DNA from: JANLTX01 sp049840835
Lineage (GTDB): Bacteria; Armatimonadota; Armatimonadia; Armatimonadales; Armatimonadaceae
DNA length: 64,000 nucleotides
Assembly (NCBI GenBank): GCA_049840835.1
Contig: JASGJG010000003.1
Location: forward strand, 1,054,001-1,118,000
Reading direction: 5' to 3'
Both the position numbers and the translations under genes were made by a program. The number at the start of each line of letters is the position of its first letter. Position 1 is the stretch's first letter. The notes beneath the pieces were generated by a model. That model was not told the DNA's origin. It did no database searches and was given only the letters and a program-made list of their open reading frames with translations. Shown here in pieces: positions 56,229 to 64,000 of the stretch.

Positions 56229-57588
56229 CTTCTTCACGAACACCTGCTCGAAGAGAGTCAGGCTGGCGGGCTTACCGTCTTTGTTGGGCGTGAAGAATAG
56301 CTCGCCCTCGAAGTCGGGGCCTTCATAGGCGAAGGTCTCGCGGGTCTTGTGCTTCAGTATCCCCTGGCGACCTATCCACGAGATTGCCAGTTTCCCATCG
56401 TCGCCGAAGGAGATTGCGACTTCGCCATAACCGGGCTCGGTGTAGGTACCCGCGTACTCGGCGAGCGGGTGAGTGGGGCGGATGTGCTTGGGCTTCGGCT
56501 CTTTTGCCTTCTTCTCTTTTGCTTCCACTTCCCCACGCTTTTTCTCCTCACCTAGCAGGCGATTCCAGCTTCGGCGAGGACCTTTCAGGAAGTGGTCCAA
56601 CAGACTGTTGCGCACTTCCTCCACGATCCAGTCATGCCCCAGGTTGATAAGAATCGCGAACCCGACTCCCTGGCGCGGAAGGATAGCCAGATGGCTGCGG
56701 AAGCCATCTATAGCGCCGCCGTGCGAGAGCACGGGCTGACCCTGCCAATCGTAGACCGACCAGCCCAGGGCGTAAGTCTGCTGAATGCGGTCCGGGTAGA
56801 GGCGCCGAGTGGCGTCTTCCATGGGCTGCACCATCTGCGGCAGGTGCGTGTCTTTCGGTGCGTTCTCGGAAAGCTGGAAGCGAATCCACTTCTCCAGGTC
56901 CGCCACACTGGAGTTGATGAAGCCTGCGGGGCCGACGTTGGTAAAGGAGAGAGGCTCGATGGTGGTGACTATGCGCTTCAGAATCCGGTGGGGGGCGGGC
57001 ATCTGTGTCGCTCAGGGCGGGACCATCGAATGTGATATCCATGCCCAGGGGCTTCAGCAGGCGCTCCACTAAGTAGGTCTCAAAAGGCTGCCCTGTAGCG
57101 GCGGCAATGGCCTCGCCTGCAGCCGAGAAGCAGATGTTGCTGTACTGATAGGCTCCCCGGAACGTGGCGGTGGGTTTCAGAAACGCCACACGCCGCAGGA
57201 TTTCGGCACGGTCTAGCTTGCTGTGGTACCAGAGCATGTCATGTCGGGGCAGGCCGGTGCGATGGCAGAGCAGGTCCCGAATCGTCACGCTGGAGTCGGC
57301 GGCGGGGTCCAGCAGGCGGAAACCGGGCAGGTGTTTGCGCACCGGATCGTCTAAGTTCAGTTTCCCATCCTGCTGTGCTGCCCAGGCTGCGGCTGCCGTG
57401 AACGCCTTGGTGACCGATGCGATAGCGAACCGAGTATCTTCGGTTACGGCATCATCGGTGCCGGTGGTTCGCACCCCGTAGCCCTTTATATAGCTGCCCT
57501 TCGGCGTCACGACGACCAGGGCGGCGCCTGGCACGCGCCCGGAGCGCATAGCCCGCTTTACAATGCCATCGAACTTCTCGGTGTTCAC
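56202..57588 (-). pseudogene. Serine hydrolase (class C beta-lactamase-like), frameshifted in a G6 run
   Basis: The gene encodes a serine hydrolase of the beta-lactamase/esterase type: SVTK (catalytic Ser/Lys) in FAIASVTKAFTAAAAW, the YSN motif in GAYQYSNICF, and a long C-terminal lipocalin-like extension (HPLAEYAGTYTEPGYGEVAIS). The N-terminal frame breaks near 56990 and continues one frame over from there. The break lies in a run of six G at 56990-56995; five G would join DTDARPHRILKR in frame. It could be a sequencing indel, phase variation or decay. The last codons come from a family C repeat, so the C-terminus may be abnormal. Confidence 0.85.
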
Positions 57589-57635
57589 AGGCGTGATGTA
57601 CGCCCCAATCCCTCAATTCTCCTGCAGGGAATCTT

Positions 57636-57754
57636 ACCTCTCCCCCAACCCCTCTCCTAAAGGAGAGGGGCTTTTCTGCCCTTCAGGGGAGGGGGCTGGT
57701 GGGCTTCCAGGTTCCCCCTCCCTCTTTAGGGAAGGGGGTGGTTAGGGGGAGAGG
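57636..57754. repeat. Family C palindromic repeat, 119 bp
   Basis: The left end starts ACCTCTCCCCCAACCCCTCT and contains CCCCTCTCCTAAAGGAGAGG; the right end, read on the other strand, begins CCTCTCCCCCTAACC and contains CCCTTCCCTAAAGAGGGAGG. Both ends carry nested hairpins. It lies between the serine hydrolase promoter and the stop of the epimerase gene. A single related end is at 56188-56228, on the other side of the serine hydrolase gene. Confidence 0.75.
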
Positions 57755-58492
57755 TTAATTCTCCGTTGGCACGTGAGGTACATCTTCGGCGCGGTCCTGG
57801 GGCACGTAGTCCAGATACTCCAGCAACGGCTGGCGGGAAAGTCGCTCATAGGGAGTGATAGACGTGGCGAAGAGCGTCACATTCTCCAGCCCCTCACGGC
57901 CCAGGCTACGGGCGAAGATCTCGGCGGCATCACGGGGGGAGAGCCACACTCCGCGCCCATTGACCGGTTGGCGCTGCACATCTGGATAGTCTAAGAACCA
58001 CCCGATACGAATGGCCACGAACTCCATTTTGTGGGCGCGCCAGTAGTGCCGCCCCATGGCCTCGCCTAAGAGCTTGGTAGCCCCATAGAGCGAGACCGGG
58101 TTGGGAAGCTGGTCGATATCTATCGTGCCCGGCGGATTCGCCCCTACAGTCTGTACCGTAGAGGCGAACACGAAGCGCTTGACTCCTTGGATTCGCGCCG
58201 CCTCGAACATGCGAAACAGCCCTTCCACATTGTTGGGCACCAGTTGCTCTAAGAAAGGCGCTTCATCGCTGGTGGCCGCCAGATGCAGAACGGCATCGAT
58301 ACCGTCGCAGGCCTGCTCCAGCACACTCTGGTCCGAGAGGTCCGCTACCAGTGACTCGTCGCCCTGTGTCAGCTCATCGGGCAGAGGGGCGCGGTCCATC
58401 AGACGCAGAGTGAACTCCTCACGCAGCCGGGGGAGCACGTGCTTCCCGATTCGTCCGCCCGGTCCGGTAACCAGAACCTTTTTCTTACTCAA
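57755..58492 (-). CDS. NAD(P)-dependent epimerase/dehydratase-family protein
   Basis: The 245-residue extended SDR protein has GPGGRIGKHVLPRLREEF (GxxGxxG), DAVLHLAATSDE, and YGATKLLGE with the Tyr-x-x-x-Lys pair, as in uronate dehydrogenase and nucleotide-sugar epimerases. It would bind NAD(P) and act on a sugar derivative. The likely start is a TTG at 58492 overlapping the TGA of the 5'-nucleotidase gene (TTGA); a TTG at 58504 is an alternative. Its stop (57755) abuts a family C repeat. It probably shares a transcript with the upstream nucleotidase gene. Confidence 0.85.
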   Translation of the reverse strand: MSKKKVLVTGPGGRIGKHVLPRLREEFTLRLMDRAPLPDELTQGDESLVADLSDQSVLEQACDGIDAVLHLAATSDEAPFLEQLVPNNVEGLFRMFEAARIQGVKRFVFASTVQTVGANPPGTIDIDQLPNPVSLYGATKLLGEAMGRHYWRAHKMEFVAIRIGWFLDYPDVQRQPVNGRGVWLSPRDAAEIFARSLGREGLENVTLFATSITPYERLSRQPLLEYLDYVPQDRAEDVPHVPTEN

Positions 58493-59911
58493 CGACCCGC
58501 CCAACCTTTCTCAAATGCATCGCGCATGTCCATACCATTCGTCAGCCTATCGGCGGCGATGCCAAGAGAGCCGGTTGCCACAAAGTCGATAACCGCTACT
58601 GTATAGGTACGGCTCGGATCTATCGTTGTCGTATTGCTCGAAAGAACCAGCGCCGGGTTCTTCGCTTTCAGCGCGTTTATCTCCACGCCCATGAGTTTCA
58701 CCGTCGCTACATAGTTCTTAAACGGCCAGGCGGCGTACAAATCATAGCGCGTGACTATTGGCGTGCGAAAGACATCGAACGAGCCATCGCCCGGTACGGT
58801 CAGAGCCAGCTCTGCCCCGGTGCCCCGTTGGAGTCCGTCCATCGTCGCCTGCGCCGTCAACTTCGTCCGCTCTTCGGGCGTCTTCCCAATCAGATTGGCG
58901 GGTAGCGTAGCAACTATCATCTTCTGAAACGGTGCGGCATAGCGAGCCACCACGGCCTTTACATCGGGCGCTTCTTTAATACGCGGTGTAATCGGAATCA
59001 GCTTGTAGTCGTAGCGCGCCAGCCTCCAGCCGGTAGCGCTTTTCTCAAAGTGCAGGTCGAACCGGGCCAGGTTTACTCCGAACTCGCCGCTCTGCACTAT
59101 CGGAATCTCTTTGCCCTCGGCGTTCTTCACTACCTCCGGCTTATAAAGAAACGTATGCGAGTCGCCCCCGATAACCGCATCGATTCCCGTTGTAGCCGCC
59201 ACTACTTTCTTATCGTCGTCTACTCCAATATGTGTGGTCGCAATCAGTACATCGCACTCTCTACGGGCAATCGGAATCCACTTCTTGGCGGCTTCCACTG
59301 GATCGCCCACCCACCAGCCCACATTCTGTGGATAGCTGGCGGAGCGTGGTGCTGTCCAGCCCTAGAAATCCCACGCGCACTCCCTGAATCTCGCGCACCA
59401 GAAACGGTCCCACGCCGGGCAGCAGCCCATTTACCTGCGTGCCTGCGTTGCCACAGACCCAGGGGAACTTGGAGCGGCGTAGCAGCCTCAGCAGAGCACC
59501 CTGCGCACCCGATGCATCCCCGCGCTCGTAGCCATCTTTCAGCTTGAACTCGTTGTTACCGACCACGCCCAACTCATACCCCACCGCGTTCATGGTCTCG
59601 ATATCCGCGATGCCCTCATAGGCATTGGTCAGCGGTCCACGGGTAGCCGTATCCCCCAAATCGATGAGCATTGTGGGGTTCTTAGTGCTTTTCTTAAGCT
59701 GTCGCGCCAGGGTCGCCACTCGTGCCAGCCCACCGCGCACAAACTCGCCTTTGCCACCGGTATAACCTTCTTCGGCGTACACATGCGGCAGCATATGGCC
59801 ATGGATATCGTTGGTATGCAGAATGGTCAGGTCCAGCTTTTCCTGAGCAAAGGCAATGGTGGGGAGCAGGGTAATTGCGGCTAGCAAGAGGAGAGTGCGA
59901 GCACGAGTCAT
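58489..59911 (-). pseudogene. 5'-nucleotidase (UshA-type metallophosphatase), frameshifted and degenerate
   Basis: The gene encodes a periplasmic 5'-nucleotidase: signal peptide (TLLLLAAITLLPTIAFA), metal-binding LTILHTNDIHGH, DLGDTATRGP and, in the second frame, a C-terminal domain with TFLYKPEVV and NTTTIDPSRTYTVAVIDF. The first frame breaks near 59340-59350. Removing one base there gives a natural STRSASYPQNVG junction. Two catalytic blocks look altered: GNNE replaces the usual GNHE, and GGDSHT replaces GGHSHT. The ATG at 59911 has TATAAT on the minus strand 7 bases before it. The product may be inactive. Confidence 0.82.
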
Positions 59912-60326
59912 GGCCTGGATTATACCGGCTAGAGTAAACCTGGATGGTTAAGGGCCGTGTGCCTCAAGATGCGGCGTTTCTGCGTCCCCATGCGTTTAGC
60001 CCCCTATCCCCCAGTAATGGGGGCACCCAAAAGAAGTTATGCCCTGCGGGCAGCTAAAGCTACTTCGCAACTTTGGTGTGGCTAACGAGAAGCCCATCGA
60101 TTAACGAGACCGCGCCGCGAAGCGGCATAAAGACGATACGCTATTTGGTGCCCCCATTACTGGGGGATAGGGGGCAGGAACGGGGCGTGACGCATGAGGG
60201 TAAAAATAGAGACCGTAGGCTTGGTGTTAGAAAAATATCTCGCAGTGAAAAAAATCGTGGAACAAAATGATGTAGAATTCTTCCGAAAGAAAATTAAGGA
60301 TTTTTCGGAACTTTTGTGATAAAGTA
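59912..60326. other. Intergenic region with a family A copy and nnr upstream sequence
   Basis: The 415 bases between the nucleotidase promoter and the nnr gene contain a 179-bp family A copy (59998-60176). About 150 bases before the nnr start include AT-rich GAAAAAAATCGTGGAACAAA and an ATTAAGGATTTTTCGGAACTTTTGTG segment. TAAAGT ends just before the nnr ATG, too close for a normal -10. No gene is supported. Confidence 0.5.
59998..60176. mobile_element. Family A non-autonomous copy, 179 bp
   Basis: The right end 60149-60176 is a perfect 28-bp family A repeat, and the left end 59998-60025 matches it except for the first base. The conserved GTTATGCCCTGCGG segment and the GCCGCGAAGCGGC segment are present, and no coding gene lies between them. 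It is the second MITE-like derivative in the window. Confidence 0.75.
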
Positions 60327-61766
60327 ATGAAGGTTGCAACCGCCGCGCAGCTACGTGAGCTAGACCGACGAGCCATTGAGGAGGTCGGGATTCCCGGTGT
60401 CTGCCTCATGCAGTCCGCTGGGGAGGCCCTGGCGCGTGCCGTGAGCGGGGCGCATCGAGTGGCGATTCTCTGTGGCAAAGGGAACAACGGTGGCGATGGT
60501 TTCGTAGCCGCCCGAATGCTGGCAGGGCTGGGGGCAGAAGTTTCTGTCTTCGCCGAGAACGGCTCTACCGGAGACGCGCAGGTACATAAAGCGGCGCTGG
60601 CCGGATGTGGGATTGATGTGCAGCCGCTGGCAGCGTTCTCGCCAGAGACTCGGTTCGATGTCCTGCTGGACTGCCTGCTAGGAACCGGGGCGAAGGGCGC
60701 GCCGCGCGGAGCGATTGCAGAGGCAATCACAAAATTGAATACTTCGGAAACAGAGACTGTCGCGTGTGACATTCCCAGTGGTGTGAATGCCGATACCGGA
60801 GAGGTAGCGGGCGAGGCGGTGAAGGCGGTACGGACCGTAACCTTCGCCGCAGTGAAGCCAGGGCTGCTGCTCTATCCGGGAGCGGAGTATGCCGGGCAGG
60901 TTACTGTTGCCGATATAGGGATTCCAAAGACGCTTCTGAACAGCCTGGAGAGCGAGGTCACGACAACGGACTGGGTGCGGGCGGTACTGCCGCCCCGCAC
61001 TCAGAGCCGAGATGCGAACAAAGGAGCGTTTGGAAGACTCCTGATACTGGCCGGTTCGGACAACATGCCTGGCGCGGCGGCGCTCAGTGCCATGAGTGCG
61101 CTCCGAGCGGGCTGCGGGCTGGTGTATGTGGCTATAGATGGCCCTGCCCGCGCTGCATTCTCCGCCCTTGTCCCCGAAGCCGTGCTTGCCTCCCGTAGTG
61201 AGATTCCTGAACTGCTTCCCCGTGTGAACGCCCTCGCTATCGGGCCGGGGCTGGGTCGGGCAGGGGAAACTCGCGCCCTTGTCGAATCCCTGCTAAAAGA
61301 AACATCCCTTCCTGCCGTGGTCGATGCCGACGGACTGGCGGGACTGGTACCGCATAAGAACCTGGTCATCACGCCGCATCCTGGCGAGGCGGCGGAGCTC
61401 TTAGGGAAGTCCACGAAGGACGTGCAGGCTGACCGAGAAGCGAGTGTGCGTGCTCTGGCGGAAAAATACGGCGCGGTGGCGCTGCTCAAGGGGGCGCGGA
61501 CGCTGATCGCGGCTGAGGGCAAGCTGTTCTACAACCGTGAGGGGAGCGTAGCGCTGGCGACGGCGGGGAGTGGCGACGTGCTGACCGGCGTTATCGGGGC
61601 GCTGCTGGCCGGTGGGCTGAGTCCACTGGAGGCTGCACGGGTAGCCGCCTGGCTCCATGCGCGTGCCGGAGAGCTTTGCCTGGTGGGGGCTCTGGCCCGT
61701 GATATTGCCGGACGCATCCCGGAGGCCCGCTCATGCGTCTACACCGATAGGGAGAACCAACCGTGA
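60327..61766 (+). CDS. nnr: Bifunctional NAD(P)H-hydrate epimerase / ADP-dependent NAD(P)H-hydrate dehydratase
   Basis: The 479-residue fusion repairs damaged NAD(P)H. The N-terminal YjeF-type epimerase domain (about 1-205) has CGKGNNGGDGFVAAR and VACDIPSGVNADTGE. The C-terminal ribokinase-like dehydratase domain (about 215-475) has GAFGRLLILAGSDNMPGAAAL, VITPHPGEAAELLG and the ATP/ADP site TAGSGDVLTGVIGALLAGG. The ATG at 60327 lacks a clear Shine-Dalgarno. Its TGA overlaps the GTG of the FHA-domain gene (GTGA), so the two are coupled. Confidence 0.95.
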   Translation: MKVATAAQLRELDRRAIEEVGIPGVCLMQSAGEALARAVSGAHRVAILCGKGNNGGDGFVAARMLAGLGAEVSVFAENGSTGDAQVHKAALAGCGIDVQPLAAFSPETRFDVLLDCLLGTGAKGAPRGAIAEAITKLNTSETETVACDIPSGVNADTGEVAGEAVKAVRTVTFAAVKPGLLLYPGAEYAGQVTVADIGIPKTLLNSLESEVTTTDWVRAVLPPRTQSRDANKGAFGRLLILAGSDNMPGAAALSAMSALRAGCGLVYVAIDGPARAAFSALVPEAVLASRSEIPELLPRVNALAIGPGLGRAGETRALVESLLKETSLPAVVDADGLAGLVPHKNLVITPHPGEAAELLGKSTKDVQADREASVRALAEKYGAVALLKGARTLIAAEGKLFYNREGSVALATAGSGDVLTGVIGALLAGGLSPLEAARVAAWLHARAGELCLVGALARDIAGRIPEARSCVYTDRENQP

Positions 61767-63088
61767 AGAGTGCCATTGCTGCAACCAGCACGCTACTGCT
61801 GCTGACCGGAGCCGCCTATGCGCAGGGACCGACCCCGGCGGCATCCCCCACGCCTGCCGCAGCCACGGCCCCCGAGCCTGCCCCCACGGTGCCATTGTCC
61901 CTGGAAGGCTTGAAACCCGGCGCTACCTATCTGGCCTGGTCCACAGGGACTGATAGCGTGGCCGAGGTCAGTGCGAGCAGCAAGGGCGTGCGTGTGGCCG
62001 CCTCCGCCAAAGAGCTCTATCTGTTGGATAGAAAGACCGGGCAGGTCGCCACACTACAGCTGGCAACGCGTAATGGCGAGAAACTGAACGCTGCTAAACT
62101 GACTTTTGCTTCTCTGGCTCCGATAAGCGTGGCGGTCACCGTTCTCAGCTCGTCCAACAAGAAGCCTGTGACCGGAGCGACTGTCTCCATAAACGATGCG
62201 GGCGGGAATCAGCAAAAGGGTTCGGTAGATGCCCAGGGTGTTGCGAAGTTCGAGAATGTAAAGCCCGGAGATGCCACGGTCCAGCTGCAGGCAGGCAAGG
62301 CCGAAGCCTCGTTTCAGCGAATCCTGCTCCCACGCCCCCCCGGAACGCCCATAGCGCTTTCCGAATCTCTAGCCACTATCGATACGCCTGCCACCGAAGC
62401 CTCGCCCGGTGTGGCTGTAATGACGGGCTCGGGAAACACCCCACAAGTCGTTATTGTAGACCGGGGCAAAGAGCCCGGTGAGCAATCCAACAGTGCGTTG
62501 CCCGGCTGGATCGGTCTTATCGTATTGGGTGTAGGTGGGTTCTTCGGGTGGCGCTGGCTTAAGACCCGCGGCATGACGGTGAAAGATGCTTTAGAGAAAG
62601 CTGGGGTAAACCTGCCGGAAGAGTCCGCTAGCGGCGTGAACCCCAACCTGCGTCCACCGTCTCCGGCATCGACACCACTGCCGCCTCTGCCCTCACTGGG
62701 TGACCTGCCTTCTGCAGGTCCTGCCAGTACAGCGGGGGTAGCCGTCTCCGGTGGCACCGTTCCCGTCCCCGCACCACCCCTACCCGCGCCGACCGGGCAA
62801 CCGAAATTGACCGGTGTGCGCGGACCGCTGGCCGGACAGACCTACCCACTCACCGATGTTTTGACCGTCGGACGGGAGCCGGATAACACCATAGCCCTAC
62901 CGGGAGATAGCACGGCCAGTCGCAAGCACGCCGTGATCATGCCTTCCCCCGCGGGCGGTTGGGAGATCGCCGACTCGGGTTCGTCCAACGGTACCTTTGT
63001 CAATGGGATGAAGATTGCCGCGCCGACCCCGCTAGCTCACGGTGATGAGATCGCTATCGGTACCGCCCGCCTGAGGTTCGAGGCGTGA
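61763..63088 (+). CDS. Membrane protein with periplasmic domain and cytoplasmic FHA domain
   Basis: The 441-residue product has an N-terminal signal or anchor (IAATSTLLLLTGAAYA), an Ala/Pro-rich region and an Ig-like or carboxypeptidase-regulatory-like beta domain (PVTGATVSINDAGGNQQKG...FENVKPGDATVQLQ). One membrane helix near 245 (LPGWIGLIVLGVGGFFGW) and a Pro-rich linker are followed by a C-terminal FHA domain with VGREPDNTIALPGDSTASRK and DSGSSNGTFVNGM. FHA domains bind phosphothreonine, so it may act in a Ser/Thr kinase pathway. It starts with GTG overlapping the nnr stop and ends overlapping the next FHA gene. Confidence 0.88.
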   Translation: MKSAIAATSTLLLLTGAAYAQGPTPAASPTPAAATAPEPAPTVPLSLEGLKPGATYLAWSTGTDSVAEVSASSKGVRVAASAKELYLLDRKTGQVATLQLATRNGEKLNAAKLTFASLAPISVAVTVLSSSNKKPVTGATVSINDAGGNQQKGSVDAQGVAKFENVKPGDATVQLQAGKAEASFQRILLPRPPGTPIALSESLATIDTPATEASPGVAVMTGSGNTPQVVIVDRGKEPGEQSNSALPGWIGLIVLGVGGFFGWRWLKTRGMTVKDALEKAGVNLPEESASGVNPNLRPPSPASTPLPPLPSLGDLPSAGPASTAGVAVSGGTVPVPAPPLPAPTGQPKLTGVRGPLAGQTYPLTDVLTVGREPDNTIALPGDSTASRKHAVIMPSPAGGWEIADSGSSNGTFVNGMKIAAPTPLAHGDEIAIGTARLRFEA

Positions 63089-64000
63089 ACGTTCCCAGCC
63101 GGGTAATTCTCTTTACCGTTGCCGGGGCGCTGGCCGGGCTCCTTACCTGGGCCTGGATCGACCTCTTTCGAATCCTGCCGATTCCAGACACCATGCGGCA
63201 GCTCACCACCACTGAGCAGCGTAACTATCAGCTGGTCGGAATCATGTGGGGCGCCTTTCTGGGAGTCCTGCTGGGAGTCGCCGATAACCTGGCGCAGGGC
63301 CAGAGAGACTGGCTGAAGACCGTATTGTTCGGCGTCATCGTCGGGCTGGTAGCGGGTGGCCTCGGCCTAAACTTCGGCGGTGCTCTCTTCTCCCTGCTCT
63401 ATACCTACCCGGCCAAGAATCCCTTCCACTTCTTCGGAAACGTGGTGGCACGTGGGTTAGGCTGGGCGCTCATCGGCGCACTGGCAGGTACGGCAGATGG
63501 CTGGCGGAAACTCAGCTTTCGAGTCGGCAGAAACGGCTTTTTAGGCGGGCTGGTCGGCGGTGTGCTGGGCGGCACCACCTTCGAGATAGTGCCCTACCTC
63601 ATGCCGGGCATCAATCCCGGTCCGACCTCGCGCTTCTTTGGTTTTCTAATTACCGGCGCCATGATCGGCCTGTTTATCGCGCTGGTGCAGCAGCTCTTAA
63701 AAGAAGCCTGGGTGCGTGTGGTACTGGGCCGCAACGAAGGCAAGGAGATTCTAGTCGAGAAGGCCGAGACCAAGATAGGTCGCTCGGAGCTATCCGATAT
63801 CCCGCTCTACGGTGACCCCACTATCGCCAAGACCCACGCCATTCTCGCGTCCCAACCCGGTGGTACCTGGGTGCTCCGAGATGTGAGCGGTGGCGCAGGC
63901 GTGCGGGTAAATGAAGCACCAGTTGCCCAGGAAATCCGAGTAAAGTCTGGCGATCAGATTCAAATAGGCAGCAAGCTCATGGTCTTCTACGAGAAGTCCG
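63085..64000 (+). CDS. Multi-pass membrane protein with C-terminal FHA domain, 3' end outside window
   Basis: The frame is open from a GTG at 63085-63087 to the right edge (305 codons). The first ~205 residues hold several membrane helices with Gly-rich packing motifs (VAGALAGLLTWAWIDLF, GVIVGLVAGGLGLNFGG, GFLGGLVGGVLGG). An FHA domain begins near residue 232 (ETKIGRSELSDIPLYGDPT, KTHAILAS, DVSGGAGVRVNEAPV). The start overlaps the previous stop by 4 bases (GTGA), so this is the third gene of the nnr operon. Confidence 0.82.
   Translation, partial: MNVPSRVILFTVAGALAGLLTWAWIDLFRILPIPDTMRQLTTTEQRNYQLVGIMWGAFLGVLLGVADNLAQGQRDWLKTVLFGVIVGLVAGGLGLNFGGALFSLLYTYPAKNPFHFFGNVVARGLGWALIGALAGTADGWRKLSFRVGRNGFLGGLVGGVLGGTTFEIVPYLMPGINPGPTSRFFGFLITGAMIGLFIALVQQLLKEAWVRVVLGRNEGKEILVEKAETKIGRSELSDIPLYGDPTIAKTHAILASQPGGTWVLRDVSGGAGVRVNEAPVAQEIRVKSGDQIQIGSKLMVFYEKS

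Noticed and set aside
29151..60176. Family A ends as ordinary terminators
   Set aside because: They occur in pairs with conserved sequences inside both ends and at fixed spacing, which terminators would not need. The solo end at 56124 could still act as one.
1..64000. tRNA, rRNA or CRISPR genes
   Set aside because: Intergenic regions were scanned by eye for cloverleaf ends, TTCGA loops and regular repeats; nothing convincing was found, but a covariance-model search was not possible.

Overview
The window reads as chromosomal DNA of a free-living diderm heterotroph, most likely a member of the Armatimonadota (Armatimonas-like). The support is indirect: a prepilin-type GFTLIE protein with an H-X9-DG motif, an SLH-domain outer-membrane barrel (SLH-porin), other outer-membrane and lipoproteins, a PEP-CTERM protein, FHA-domain membrane proteins and moderately GC-rich DNA. 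No rRNA, tRNA, CRISPR array, phage module or classical insertion sequence was found. Gene order is a mosaic of one- to three-gene units on both strands, with strong palindromic terminators between many convergent genes.

Layout. 1-9.3 kb: a partial SUMF1/FGE-domain gene, a six-hairpin-like protein, an AraC regulator divergent from an SDR oxidoreductase, two tandem 725-residue permeases and a BtpA-family protein. 9.3-20 kb: an outer-membrane barrel, a PBP4-type peptidase, a YczE-like membrane protein, a lipoprotein sugar dehydrogenase, an HNH nuclease with a small partner, an aspartyl protease, a Gly-rich lipoprotein, a Gfo/Idh/MocA oxidoreductase and a prepilin. 20-29 kb: EF-P with a Cys-rich membrane protein, the SLH-porin, an M29 aminopeptidase operon, a LuxR-type HTH gene with a structured leader, and lysS. 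29-38 kb: a DUF559 nuclease inside a repeat-bounded element, a gene split by a palindromic repeat, a cyclase/NB-ARC/TPR regulator, and fdhD with a frameshifted FdhF/YdeP-like gene. 38-48.5 kb: small secreted and membrane proteins, DinB and GNAT proteins, a second HNH cassette, gnd, RbsD/FucU-like, PAP2, a Spy-like protein and a PEP-CTERM protein. 48.5-64 kb: selB, an M16 peptidase, a kinase-like protein, an array of small membrane proteins, an S66 carboxypeptidase with a TlpA-like protein, a frameshifted serine hydrolase, an epimerase, a degenerate 5'-nucleotidase, the NAD(P)H-hydrate repair fusion and two FHA-domain proteins.

Two themes run through the window. First, C/G-rich palindromic repeat families sit in gaps and at gene ends. 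One family (A) has identical 28-bp inverted ends, occurs twice as ~180-bp copies, once as a single end, and once as a 638-bp copy enclosing a DUF559 endonuclease gene. It looks like a nuclease-bearing element with small non-autonomous derivatives and is the best candidate here for an undescribed mobile system. A second family (B) has inserted into a coding sequence. Second, at least fifteen genes have a -10-like TANNNT box 6-10 bases upstream of the start codon and no Shine-Dalgarno, which points to widespread leaderless initiation and was used to pick several starts.

Three genes (FdhF-like, serine hydrolase, 5'-nucleotidase) carry single-base frameshifts. Sequence alone cannot say whether these are real decay or sequencing error.
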